NCBI RefSeq assembly: GCF_003258595.1
Contig: NZ_QHHQ01000002.1
Span: 1,361,830-1,425,829, forward strand
Source of the DNA: Acuticoccus sediminis
GTDB taxonomy: Bacteria > Pseudomonadota > Alphaproteobacteria > Rhizobiales > Amorphaceae
Direction: 5' to 3'
Length of the DNA stretch: 64,000 nt
Of the stretch, positions 1 to 7,473 are shown one piece after another; within the stretch, counting starts at the first letter, position 1; each line of letters begins with the position of its first letter. The notes under the pieces are model-generated. The model was not told the DNA's origin and searched no databases. It saw nothing but the letters and a program-made list of their open reading frames with translations. The position numbers and the translations under genes were made by a program.

Positions 1-135
1 ACGGCCGGGCGTCTCGTCCTGTCGACGATCAACTGGCTGCACCGCTGGTACGACCCCCACAAGGGGCCGCCGGCCCGCGACATCGTCGCGAGCTACTTCG
101 ACATGATCTTCGAGGGGCTCAAGCAGCGGGACTGA
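1..135 (+). CDS. TetR/AcrR-family regulator, C-terminal end only
   Basis: The frame is open from the first base and stops at the TGA ending at 135, giving the last 44 residues. The end reads STINWLHRWYDP...ARDIVASYFDMIFEGLK, which resembles the C-terminal ligand-binding domain of TetR repressors of the KstR2/acyl-CoA type. The DNA-binding half lies left of the window. The gene converges on the tctA-ended operon, and two TetR-style palindromes sit in that operon's divergent promoter near 10.43-10.51 kb. By inference it may be the local repressor, responding to a CoA-ester intermediate. Confidence 0.6.
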   Translation, partial: TAGRLVLSTINWLHRWYDPHKGPPARDIVASYFDMIFEGLKQRD

Positions 136-161
136 GCGCCGGGGAACCCGGGCGCCCACCC

Positions 162-1700
162 TCAGGCGCTCGGGTCGCTCACCGCCTCGTAGGGCTCGGA
201 CCGCCGCCCGCGCAGGACGCGCTTGGCGATGGTCCACAGCACCAGGAGAAGGCAGGCCCCCAGCAGCGTCGCGCTGATCGGCCGCTCGACGAAGTGGCTG
301 AAGTCGCCGCCGGAGAGGACCAGCGAGCGGCGGAAGTTCTCCTCCATCAACGGCCCCAAAACGCAGCCGAGGATCACCGGCGCCGGCTCGAAGCCCAGCC
401 GCCGCATGCCGAAGCCGACGATCCCGAAGGCCATCACCGTGAAGATGTCCGTCGTCGAATAGTTGACGGTGTAGACACCGATGCAGATCAGCACGACGAT
501 CGTCGGGAAGAGGATGTTGAACGGGATCGTCAGCACCCGTACCCACAGCCCGATCAGCGGGATGTTGAGGACGAGAAGCAGGATGTTGCCGACGCCGAAG
601 CTGACGATCAGCCCCCAGAAGAGGTTCGGCTGATCGACCATCAGCATCGGCCCGGGCGCGATGCCGTGGATCATCAGGACGCCGAGGATGAGCGCCATCA
701 CCGCGTCGCCCGGCACGCCGAGCGTGAGCGTCGGGATGAAGCCCGTCTGCACGCCGGCGTTGTTGGCCGACTCCGGACCGCAGACGCCCTCGATCGCCCC
801 CTTGCCGAACTCCTCCGGGTCGCGCGCGACCCGCTTTTCCAGCGTGTAGGACATGAACGAGGCGATGAGGCCGCCGGTCCCAGGCAGCGTGCCGAACACC
901 GAGCCGACACCCGCCCCGCGGGCCATCGGCATCCACGAGCGGCGCCATTCCTCGCGCGTCGGCAGCATCGAGCGGAAGGTGATCGAGCTGCGGTCGACCT
1001 GACGCAGAGGCCCCCGCCCGGCATTGGCGATCAGCTCTGGCAGTCCGAAGAGGCCCATCGCCAGCGCCACCAGCGACAGCCCCTCGAAGAGCTGCGGCAG
1101 GCCGAAGGTGTAGCGCGAGGTGCCGCTGTTGAGGTCGATGCCGACGAGACCCAGCAGGAGTCCGAAGACGATCATCGCCAGCGCCTTGAAGGGCCGCCGG
1201 CTCGCCAGCAGCGAGGCCGCAAGCAGCCCCAGCAGCATCAGCGAGAAGTACTCCGGCGCGCTGAACTCGATGGCGAGGCGCGACAGCGGCTGCGACAGCG
1301 CGATGAGGATGACGAGCCCGGTCATGCTGCCGACGAAGGAGGCGATGGCGGTGATGAAGAGCGCGACGCCGGCCCGCCCCTTCTGCGCCATGGGATAGCC
1401 GTCGATCGCCGTCACCGCACTCGAGGCGGTGCCCGGCAGATTGAGGAGGATCGACGCGGTGGAGCCGCCGTAGGCCGCCCCGTAGTAGATCCCCGCCAGC
1501 ATGATGACGCCATAGGTCGGGTCGAGGTGGAACGTCACCGGCATCAGGACCGCGATCGTCGCCATCGGCCCGATGCCGGGCAGGACGCCGATGAAGGTGC
1601 CGAGGAACACGCCGAAGAAGCAGTACAGAAGTCCCATCGGCGTCAGGACGACGCTGAAGCCGATGGCCAGCCCGCTCGCAATGCCTGACAGGTCGATCAC
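162..1700 (-). CDS. tctA: Tripartite tricarboxylate transporter large permease TctA
   Basis: Large (about 12-helix) membrane subunit of a TTT secondary transporter. It imports a carboxylate delivered by a periplasmic TctC protein. About 512 residues, the usual TctA length, rich in hydrophobic segments. It has the family signatures FIGVLPGIGPMATIAVLMP near residue 35 and the GAAYGGSTASILLNLPGTASS loop, with the mirrored GTLPGTGG and GVPGDAVMALILG motifs in the second half. I chose the GTG at 1700 because it overlaps the tctB stop as GTGA, a translational coupling; an upstream in-frame start at 1751 would overlap tctB by 55 bases. Last gene of the minus-strand operon. Its tctC partner is the divergent gene at 10589. 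Confidence 0.92.
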   Translation of the reverse strand: MIDLSGIASGLAIGFSVVLTPMGLLYCFFGVFLGTFIGVLPGIGPMATIAVLMPVTFHLDPTYGVIMLAGIYYGAAYGGSTASILLNLPGTASSAVTAIDGYPMAQKGRAGVALFITAIASFVGSMTGLVILIALSQPLSRLAIEFSAPEYFSLMLLGLLAASLLASRRPFKALAMIVFGLLLGLVGIDLNSGTSRYTFGLPQLFEGLSLVALAMGLFGLPELIANAGRGPLRQVDRSSITFRSMLPTREEWRRSWMPMARGAGVGSVFGTLPGTGGLIASFMSYTLEKRVARDPEEFGKGAIEGVCGPESANNAGVQTGFIPTLTLGVPGDAVMALILGVLMIHGIAPGPMLMVDQPNLFWGLIVSFGVGNILLLVLNIPLIGLWVRVLTIPFNILFPTIVVLICIGVYTVNYSTTDIFTVMAFGIVGFGMRRLGFEPAPVILGCVLGPLMEENFRRSLVLSGGDFSHFVERPISATLLGACLLLVLWTIAKRVLRGRRSEPYEAVSDPSA

Positions 1701-2224
1701 GGCAGGAGTCTCATCTGCAGGTGCAGCCCGTAGACGAAGACGAGGCCGCACATCCCCGCCACGGCCACCGAGAGGACGAGCGAACGCAGCAGCGACGTCG
1801 CCGGGCTTGCCCGGCTGGCGAGGAAGACCGCGACGGCCGCGGCGACGAGAAGGCCCGCCCGCTCGATCAGCAGCGCGAATGCGGTGAAGCCGGCCATGTT
1901 GGTGATCAGCGAGCGGAGCGTGGTGAGGTCGAACCCGCCGGCGCTCTCCTCGCCCTCGGACGGCGCGCGCGCCTCGACGAGGATGATGCCGATGCCGATC
2001 GCGATCATGGCGACGCTGAGCACGGTCGGGAAGTAGCCCGGCCCCATGTTGCGGGTCGAGCCGAACGGGTAGTTCAGCGCTTCCACCAGCGCGAACACGC
2101 CGATCGCGATGACGCAGAGGCCGGCGACGATGTCGACCTTCGACATCTGCGCGAAGTCGAAGTCGCGCAGGATCGATCCGCTGTCTCCGGCCCGCCGACC
2201 GTCGATGTCGTGGTGTGATGTCAC
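1697..2224 (-). CDS. tctB: Tripartite tricarboxylate transporter small permease TctB
   Basis: Small four-helix membrane subunit of the TTT transporter, forming the membrane complex with TctA. About 175 residues. After a polar N-terminus there is a first helix (VDIVAGLCVIAIGVFALVEA), the typical GPGYFP motif, a second helix, a linker rich in acidic residues, and two C-terminal helices. The GTG at 2224 is preferred because an AGGAGGAGG ribosome site lies just upstream; an ATG at 2263 lacks one. It overlaps tctA by 4 bases. It is separated by 55 bases from the CMD-family gene upstream, so probably belongs to the same transcript. Confidence 0.88.
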   Translation of the reverse strand: MTSHHDIDGRRAGDSGSILRDFDFAQMSKVDIVAGLCVIAIGVFALVEALNYPFGSTRNMGPGYFPTVLSVAMIAIGIGIILVEARAPSEGEESAGGFDLTTLRSLITNMAGFTAFALLIERAGLLVAAAVAVFLASRASPATSLLRSLVLSVAVAGMCGLVFVYGLHLQMRLLP

Positions 2225-2279
2225 GGGCGCCTCCTCCTGGTTTTGTTGTGTTGAGCGCGGCATGGGTGGACTGGGTTCC

Positions 2280-3047
2280 TCAGGGGCTGGCGCGGGCGTT
2301 CGCCTCCGCGGCGAGCGCGGGCAGGCCGACCGAGCAGGCGTGCACCCCGAGGTGGGCGGTCATCTTCAGCACCTGCAGAATGGCCGGAACCTCCACGCCG
2401 TGGGCGAGCGCCCGGCGAATGGCGGCCCGTCCGGCCGCCTCGTCGTAGCCGGTGAAGCAGCATGCGAGGGCAATGTCGATAAGGTCCCGCGTCGTCTCGT
2501 CCAGCCCCTCGCCGGGCGCCGGACAGTCGAGAAGGTCCAGCAGCCGCTCGACGTAGACGGGATCGTCGCGCAGGAGCAGGTCCAGCGCGTCGGGGCACTC
2601 GCCGAGAAGCTCGCCGCAGCGCGTTTTGAGGGCGGCCTGCTCCGGGGTCAGCGCCGTCTCGCGGCTCGCCCCGGTGGCGGCGAGCTCGTCCATGAGGAGG
2701 CGCACCCCGCCGAACGTGCCGTGGAGCCCCTGAGCGGTCGCGAGGCGGAGGACGTCCGCGATCTCGGCGACCCGCGCCCCCTTGTCGAGCGCGAGGCCGA
2801 TGTGGAGGGCGAGGCCGCTGGCGAAGAGGTGCGTCGCCGACGCGTCGAGGGCGACGTAGACGAGCTCCACCGTCCGGGCCGGGAGGGGTCCCGCCTCGGC
2901 GGGCCGCGCCGCGTAGCGGGCGTAACGCTCGAGGAACTCCGGGTGGGTGCGCAGGAGCACGTCCGTCCAGGGCCGCCAGTAGCCGCGGGCGGCGATGAAG
3001 GCGTCCTTGCGCCGGCGCTGGTCCGGGGTGAGGTCGGCGTCCATCAT
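2280..3047 (-). CDS. Carboxymuconolactone decarboxylase/AhpD-like protein, two-domain
   Basis: 255 residues containing two CMD-like helical repeats. The first (about residues 45-115) includes RTVELVYVALDASATHLFASGLALHIGLALDKGA. The second (about 170-240) includes RDLIDIALACCFTGYDEAAGRAAIRRALAHGV. The AhpD-type CxxC redox pair is missing from the first repeat, where a histidine (LALH) remains, so a peroxidase role is unlikely and a decarboxylase, hydrolase or isomerase-like role is more plausible. The ATG at 3047 overlaps the stop of the upstream double-SDR gene as ATGA. Its place in an acyl-CoA catabolic operon suggests a step on the imported substrate; the exact reaction cannot be read from the sequence. 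Confidence 0.72.
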   Translation of the reverse strand: MMDADLTPDQRRRKDAFIAARGYWRPWTDVLLRTHPEFLERYARYAARPAEAGPLPARTVELVYVALDASATHLFASGLALHIGLALDKGARVAEIADVLRLATAQGLHGTFGGVRLLMDELAATGASRETALTPEQAALKTRCGELLGECPDALDLLLRDDPVYVERLLDLLDCPAPGEGLDETTRDLIDIALACCFTGYDEAAGRAAIRRALAHGVEVPAILQVLKMTAHLGVHACSVGLPALAAEANARASP

Positions 3048-4393
3048 CGCGCGTCTCCCGTGACCATGCCGGTCTCCGCCGCGACGGGCAACTGCGCGCC
3101 GGTGACGAAGGCGGCGTCGCGCGACAGCAGGAAGGCGGCGACGTCCGCGACCTCGTCGGCCGCCGGGTCCGCCCGGGCGGGCAGCGTGATGGTATTGGCG
3201 CGCACGCCGCGGCCGCCCCACTCGCATGCAAGGGTGCGGGCCAGCATGGCGACCCCGGCCTCGCGGCTGGCGGCGTCGGTGGCGTCGTCGTCGTCCGGCC
3301 AGTCGTAGACCAGGGTGACGAAGGCGCCGCCGCCGTGCCGAAGCAGCGGGCCGGACGCCTGCGCCGCCGCCAGCACCGCTGACGGCCCGTCATCGTGCGC
3401 GTCGCGCAGGTGGAGGACGCCGGACAGGCGGGTGCCGGCCGGGATCGAGCCGCCCAGACGGTCTGCCAGTGTCGCCGCACCGGCCGCGCCGGTGTCGAGG
3501 CGGACGACGGTCGCGCCGCCGCGCTCCAGCGCCGCGGCCGATGCGTCGCCGAGCGCGCCGGGCCGGGCGAGGACCGCGACGGTGCCCGGCCCGTCGTCTC
3601 GGTCGTGGGCGGGCGGTGTGACGCGGCAGGCGGGTCCGCTGCCGCCGTAGGCCTGTGAGCCGCCGTCGGCGACGAGCGTCGTTCCGAGCAGCCCCCGGGC
3701 GCGCGGCGACGACAGGAAGTCGATCACCGCGGCGATCTCCCCGGTCTCGCCCATGCGGCCGAGCGGCACCTTGGCGATGGCCGCCGCCGGGTCGAGCCGC
3801 CCTTCCGCGATCAGCGCGGCGATCAGCTCCGTACGGATGAAGCCCGGCGCGACGGCGTTGACGCGCACGCCGGAGCCGGACGCGACGGATGCGAGGCGCC
3901 GGGTCATCTCCAGCACCCCCGCCTTCGACGCGCTGTAGGCGCTGCGATAGGGGATCGCCCGGAAGGCCGCGCCCGAGGCGACGTTGACGATCGCCCCGCC
4001 GCCTGTGGCGCCCATCCGCACGAGCGCCTCGCGGCTCGCGGCGAGCGCGGCCTCGAGGTTGATCGCCATCAGCCGGGCGAACGCCGCCGGGGACTGCTCC
4101 TCCAGGGTGCGCCCGCTGCTGTCGGTGACGCCGGCGTTGTTGACGAGGACGTCGATGCGCCCGAAAGCCTCGACGCAGGCACCGACCATCGACCGCGCGG
4201 CGGCGGTGTCGGCGAGGTCGACGGCGAATGCACTGTGCCCGGGCCCGAGTTCGGCGGCGCGCGCCTCGACGCGGGCGCCGTCGATATCGGCCAGCATGAC
4301 GCGCGCGCCGGAGGCGGCGAGGCGGCGGGCCGTCGCCCAGCCGATTCCGCTCGCCGCTCCCGTCACGAGCACACCCTGCCCCGCGCGCGTCAT
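3044..4393 (-). CDS. Double short-chain dehydrogenase/reductase fusion protein
   Basis: 449 residues, about twice the usual SDR length. The N-terminal half is a complete classical SDR: TGAASGIG cofactor motif near residue 10, NNAG, a catalytic serine in NVASG, YSASK with Tyr and Lys, and the C-terminal LGTTLVADGG end. From about residue 265 a second SDR-like half follows (GTVAVLARPGALGDASAAALERGG ... VADVAAFLLSRDAAFVTGAQLPV). It keeps the fold's beginning and end but has no TGxxxGxG and no YxxxK, so it is probably catalytically dead. It likely oxidises a hydroxyacyl-CoA or alcohol intermediate. I chose the ATG at 4393 because of a GGGAGGG site 8 bases upstream; a GTG at 4399 is possible. No frameshift is needed. 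Confidence 0.85.
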   Translation of the reverse strand: MTRAGQGVLVTGAASGIGWATARRLAASGARVMLADIDGARVEARAAELGPGHSAFAVDLADTAAARSMVGACVEAFGRIDVLVNNAGVTDSSGRTLEEQSPAAFARLMAINLEAALAASREALVRMGATGGGAIVNVASGAAFRAIPYRSAYSASKAGVLEMTRRLASVASGSGVRVNAVAPGFIRTELIAALIAEGRLDPAAAIAKVPLGRMGETGEIAAVIDFLSSPRARGLLGTTLVADGGSQAYGGSGPACRVTPPAHDRDDGPGTVAVLARPGALGDASAAALERGGATVVRLDTGAAGAATLADRLGGSIPAGTRLSGVLHLRDAHDDGPSAVLAAAQASGPLLRHGGGAFVTLVYDWPDDDDATDAASREAGVAMLARTLACEWGGRGVRANTITLPARADPAADEVADVAAFLLSRDAAFVTGAQLPVAAETGMVTGDAR

Positions 4394-4413
4394 CGTCACG
4401 CCCTCCCGCCGGC

Positions 4414-5172
4414 CTAGAGGTTCGTCCGCGTGATGCCGCCGTCGACGTAGAGCACCTCGGCGGTGATGAAGCGCGCGTAGTCGGAGGACAGCATCACGAT
4501 GGCGTCGGCGATGTCGTCGACGGTGCCGAGGCGGCCGAGGGGCGTCGATGCGATGCGCCTGGCGTCGCGCTCCTCGTTGCGGTTGCGCTGGGTGCCCTCG
4601 GTCGGGACGGCGGACGGCGCGACCGCGTTGACGCGGATGCCGCGGGGTCCGAGCTCCGCGGCGGCGGCGCGGGTGATGCCCATCACGCCCGCCTTGATGC
4701 CGCTGTAGACGATGCTGCGCGGGGCCGAGCGGAAGCCGGCGGTCGACGCGACGTTGACGATGGCGCCACCGCGCGCCTCCTCCATCACGCTCGCCGCGGC
4801 CTGGATGCCCCAGACGACGGCCTTGAAGCCGATGTCGAGCATCCGGTCCATGGTCTCCGGCGCGATGTCCGGCACCGCCTGGTAGCGCACCCAGGCGGCG
4901 TTGTTGACGAGGACGTCGAGCGGACCGGCGGTCTCGGCGAAGCCGGCGATCGCCTCGTGGACACCTTCGCGCGTCGCCATGTTCTTCACCACCGGGACGG
5001 CGCGGCCACCCGCGCGCAGGATCTCCTCGACGGTCGCGGCGACGAACTCCTCCTTCAGGTCGTTGACGGCGACGGTCGCCCCGGCGGCGGCGAGCTTGCG
5101 CGCCGTCGCGCGACCGATGCCGTTGCCGGCACCCGTCACGAAGGCGTTCTTCCCGTCCAGTTTCAGCGACAT
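4414..5172 (-). CDS. Short-chain dehydrogenase/reductase
   Basis: 252 residues, classical SDR. It shows TGAGNGIG near residue 14, an NNAA motif (variant of NNAG), NVAST with the catalytic serine, YSGIK supplying Tyr and Lys, and the terminal DDIADAIVMLSSDYARFITAEVLYVDGG. It is expected to be a soluble NAD(P)-dependent alcohol or 3-hydroxyacyl-CoA dehydrogenase. It lies 20 bases upstream of the double-SDR gene and 53 bases downstream of an acyl-CoA dehydrogenase gene. With the hydratase and dehydrogenases of the operon it would supply the third step of a beta-oxidation cycle. The substrate is not identifiable. Confidence 0.88.
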   Translation of the reverse strand: MSLKLDGKNAFVTGAGNGIGRATARKLAAAGATVAVNDLKEEFVAATVEEILRAGGRAVPVVKNMATREGVHEAIAGFAETAGPLDVLVNNAAWVRYQAVPDIAPETMDRMLDIGFKAVVWGIQAAASVMEEARGGAIVNVASTAGFRSAPRSIVYSGIKAGVMGITRAAAAELGPRGIRVNAVAPSAVPTEGTQRNRNEERDARRIASTPLGRLGTVDDIADAIVMLSSDYARFITAEVLYVDGGITRTNL

Positions 5173-5225
5173 GGCGTATCCTCACGTCGGCTCGCCTTCG
5201 CGCGGGCAAGCCTCATTCTTGCGTT

Positions 5226-6263
5226 CTAGAGCGCCGCCGGAGCGGCTGCCGAGGCCGCGGCCCGCGCGGCGATGAAGTCCGTCCCGAGCGCCAGCAGCGC
5301 GGCGTCGACGTTCCCCTGCGCCTGAAGGTCCCGGACCCAGCGCAGGTAGCGGTGGAGCGGCACCTCCCAGGTAAAGCCCATGCCGCCATGGAGCTGGATG
5401 GCCTTCTCGACGGTCTCGACGGCGCCACGCAGCGCCTCGACCTCGGCGGCACGCGCTTCGGTCGGGTCGGCGGCGTCGCGCGCGGCGGCCATCCGCAGGA
5501 GCGCCCGCGCGCCCTCGATGTTCATGAGCTGCCGGGCCAGGGCGTGGCGGAGCGACTGGTTGGCGGCGAGGGTCTTGCCGAACTGCTTGCGCGTCGTCGT
5601 GTGCTCCACGGTCATCGCCATCGCGGCGTCCGCGCAGCCGATGGCGATGGCCGCCCGCCCGATCGAGGCGTCGAGGGCGAGGCGTGTCATCGCCTCGGCC
5701 GGAACGATTCGCCCGGCGGGGACGTCCGCGCCGTCGCACGTGACGATGCAGGCCCGCCGGTCGACGTCGAGCGACGGGTGCTCCTCCACCGTGACGCCGG
5801 CCTGACCGGTTCGCAGGAGAACACCGGCCCCGTCCTCGGTCGCGGCGAGGACGACACCGCAGCGGGTCGCCGCGATCGCCCCGCCGACGCATCCGTCGAC
5901 GCGGAACGCGCCGCCCGGCCGGAGCGAAAGAGCGCCGTCCCAGGCGACGGTGGCGACGGTGCCGCCCGTCACCACGTCCGCCGCCAGCGCCGCGTCGACG
6001 CTCTCGAGGGCACGGGCCACAAGCAGCGCCTCGAGGAGCGGAACCTCGAGCCGGCGGGCGCCGGCGGTCGTCAGGACCGGCACCGCGTAGCGCATCGGCA
6101 GGCCGAGCCCGCCGACCGCCTCGCCGGCGAGGATGCCCGTCATGCCGGCCTCGCCCAGTGCGGCGGCGGCCTCGCCGAGGTCGCGCCCGGCGCACGCGTC
6201 CATCACGGCGGCGGCGCTGTCGGCGAAATCGTCGGGGGTGAGGGTCTCGGTGTCGAAGCTCAT
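5226..6263 (-). CDS. Acyl-CoA dehydrogenase family protein, short partner
   Basis: 345 residues, shorter than the usual 380-400. The middle beta domain is short and divergent. The C-terminal helical domain is clear: HTTTRKQFGKTLAANQSLRHALARQLMNIEGAR and AIQLHGGMGFTWEVPLHRYLRWVRDLQ. FAD-dependent alpha,beta-desaturation of an acyl-CoA is expected. It starts at ATG 6263, four bases after the stop of a second, full-length acyl-CoA dehydrogenase. Adjacent long and short ACAD genes are known in actinobacterial steroid catabolism (FadE28/FadE29 type), where they make an alpha2beta2 enzyme; that arrangement is my inference here. A longer frame continues upstream but overlaps the neighbouring gene and is out of character. 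Confidence 0.85.
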   Translation of the reverse strand: MSFDTETLTPDDFADSAAAVMDACAGRDLGEAAAALGEAGMTGILAGEAVGGLGLPMRYAVPVLTTAGARRLEVPLLEALLVARALESVDAALAADVVTGGTVATVAWDGALSLRPGGAFRVDGCVGGAIAATRCGVVLAATEDGAGVLLRTGQAGVTVEEHPSLDVDRRACIVTCDGADVPAGRIVPAEAMTRLALDASIGRAAIAIGCADAAMAMTVEHTTTRKQFGKTLAANQSLRHALARQLMNIEGARALLRMAAARDAADPTEARAAEVEALRGAVETVEKAIQLHGGMGFTWEVPLHRYLRWVRDLQAQGNVDAALLALGTDFIAARAAASAAAPAAL

Positions 6264-6267
6264 GCGG

Positions 6268-7473
6268 TCAGCCTTTCGGAAGCCGCAGGACCCGGTCGGC
6301 GATGATGCCGAGCTGAATCTCCGTGGTTCCAGCGTAGATCGTCTCGGCGCGGGCCTGCAGATAGATGCTGCGGAAGCGCTCGAGGGCGGCGCGGACGGCA
6401 ACGCCGTGCGGCAGGACCGCCCTCGAGAGGAGCGCGATGGCGTCGGCGGCGAAGCGCTGGTGGGCCTCGCTCCAGTGCAGCTTGGAGAGGCTGCCGCGCG
6501 CGCCGACGGTCTCGCCTTCGGTGATCGCCGACACAGCACCCTCGACATGCGCCTTCAGCACCTCGATCGCGACCCGGGTGGTCCCGATCTGCCGGGCGAC
6601 TGCGCCGTCGGCGAGCGCTGCGCGGAGGCCCGGATCCGTCATCGCCGCGTCGACGAGGTGGGTCAGCTCGTTCTCGAAGCGCCAGGCGCGGTGCATGCGG
6701 TTGGTGGCGCGCTCGATGGCGAGGACGCGCAGCGCCGCGCTCCAGCCCTCGTCCGGAGCGCCGAGCGCCTCGTCCTCGGTCAGCTCGACGTTGTCGAAGA
6801 AGACCTCGCAGAAGTTGTCCTTGCCGTCCATCGAGCGGATGGTGCGCACCTCGATCCCCGCCCGGTCCAGCGGCACGGCGAAGAGGCATAGGCCCCGGTG
6901 CCGGTCCTCGGGGACGCCGGTGCGGGCGAGGAGGAGGCAGCGCTGCGAGCGGGCCGCGCCGCTCGTCCAGATCTTCTGGCCGTCGACACGCCAGCCGTTG
7001 CCCTCGCGCCAGGCGCGGGTGCGCAGGCCGGCGAGGTCGGAGCCGGCGCCCGGCTCGGAGAAGCCCTGGCACCAGACCTCGCGCATTTCGAGGATCGCCG
7101 GGAGGAGCGCGGCCTTCTGCTCCGGCGTGCCGATTCCCAGCACGATCGGGCCGACCAGCTCCTTGCCGATGGAGTTGACGCTCTCGGGCATCGGCGTGCG
7201 GCCGATCTCCTGGCTGACGATGAGGTGCTCGCGCAGCGTCCGGCCGCGTCCGCCGAACTGCGTCGGCCAGGTGACGCCGGTGAGGCCGGCCTCGTACATC
7301 GCCGCCTCGAACGCCTTCGATTCCTCCAGCGTCGGCGCGCGGTCGGACAGGCGGTCGACGCGGAAGTGCGCGGGCAGGTTCTCGTCGAGCCAGCGCCGGA
7401 CGTAGGAGCGGAGCTTGTCGCCTGAGAGTTCCGAGGTCGGCACCCCGACGGCCGCTGTGGGATGGACGGTCAT
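6268..7473 (-). CDS. Acyl-CoA dehydrogenase, long partner
   Basis: 401 residues with the three ACAD domains in order: N-terminal helices (LRSYVRRWLDENLPAHF), the flavin-contacting middle domain (CQGFSEPGAGSDLAGLRTRA, WRVDGQKIWTSGA), and the C-terminal helical domain ending RSIYLQARAETIYAGTTEIQ. The position that in medium-chain ACADs carries the catalytic Glu (IYEG) is Ala here (IYAG). The base must therefore sit elsewhere or be supplied by the adjacent short paralogue, as in heteromeric bacterial ACADs. The ATG at 7473 overlaps the stop of the acyl-CoA synthetase gene as ATGA, a sign of tight operon coupling. The substrate is unknown. Confidence 0.9.
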   Translation of the reverse strand: MTVHPTAAVGVPTSELSGDKLRSYVRRWLDENLPAHFRVDRLSDRAPTLEESKAFEAAMYEAGLTGVTWPTQFGGRGRTLREHLIVSQEIGRTPMPESVNSIGKELVGPIVLGIGTPEQKAALLPAILEMREVWCQGFSEPGAGSDLAGLRTRAWREGNGWRVDGQKIWTSGAARSQRCLLLARTGVPEDRHRGLCLFAVPLDRAGIEVRTIRSMDGKDNFCEVFFDNVELTEDEALGAPDEGWSAALRVLAIERATNRMHRAWRFENELTHLVDAAMTDPGLRAALADGAVARQIGTTRVAIEVLKAHVEGAVSAITEGETVGARGSLSKLHWSEAHQRFAADAIALLSRAVLPHGVAVRAALERFRSIYLQARAETIYAGTTEIQLGIIADRVLRLPKG

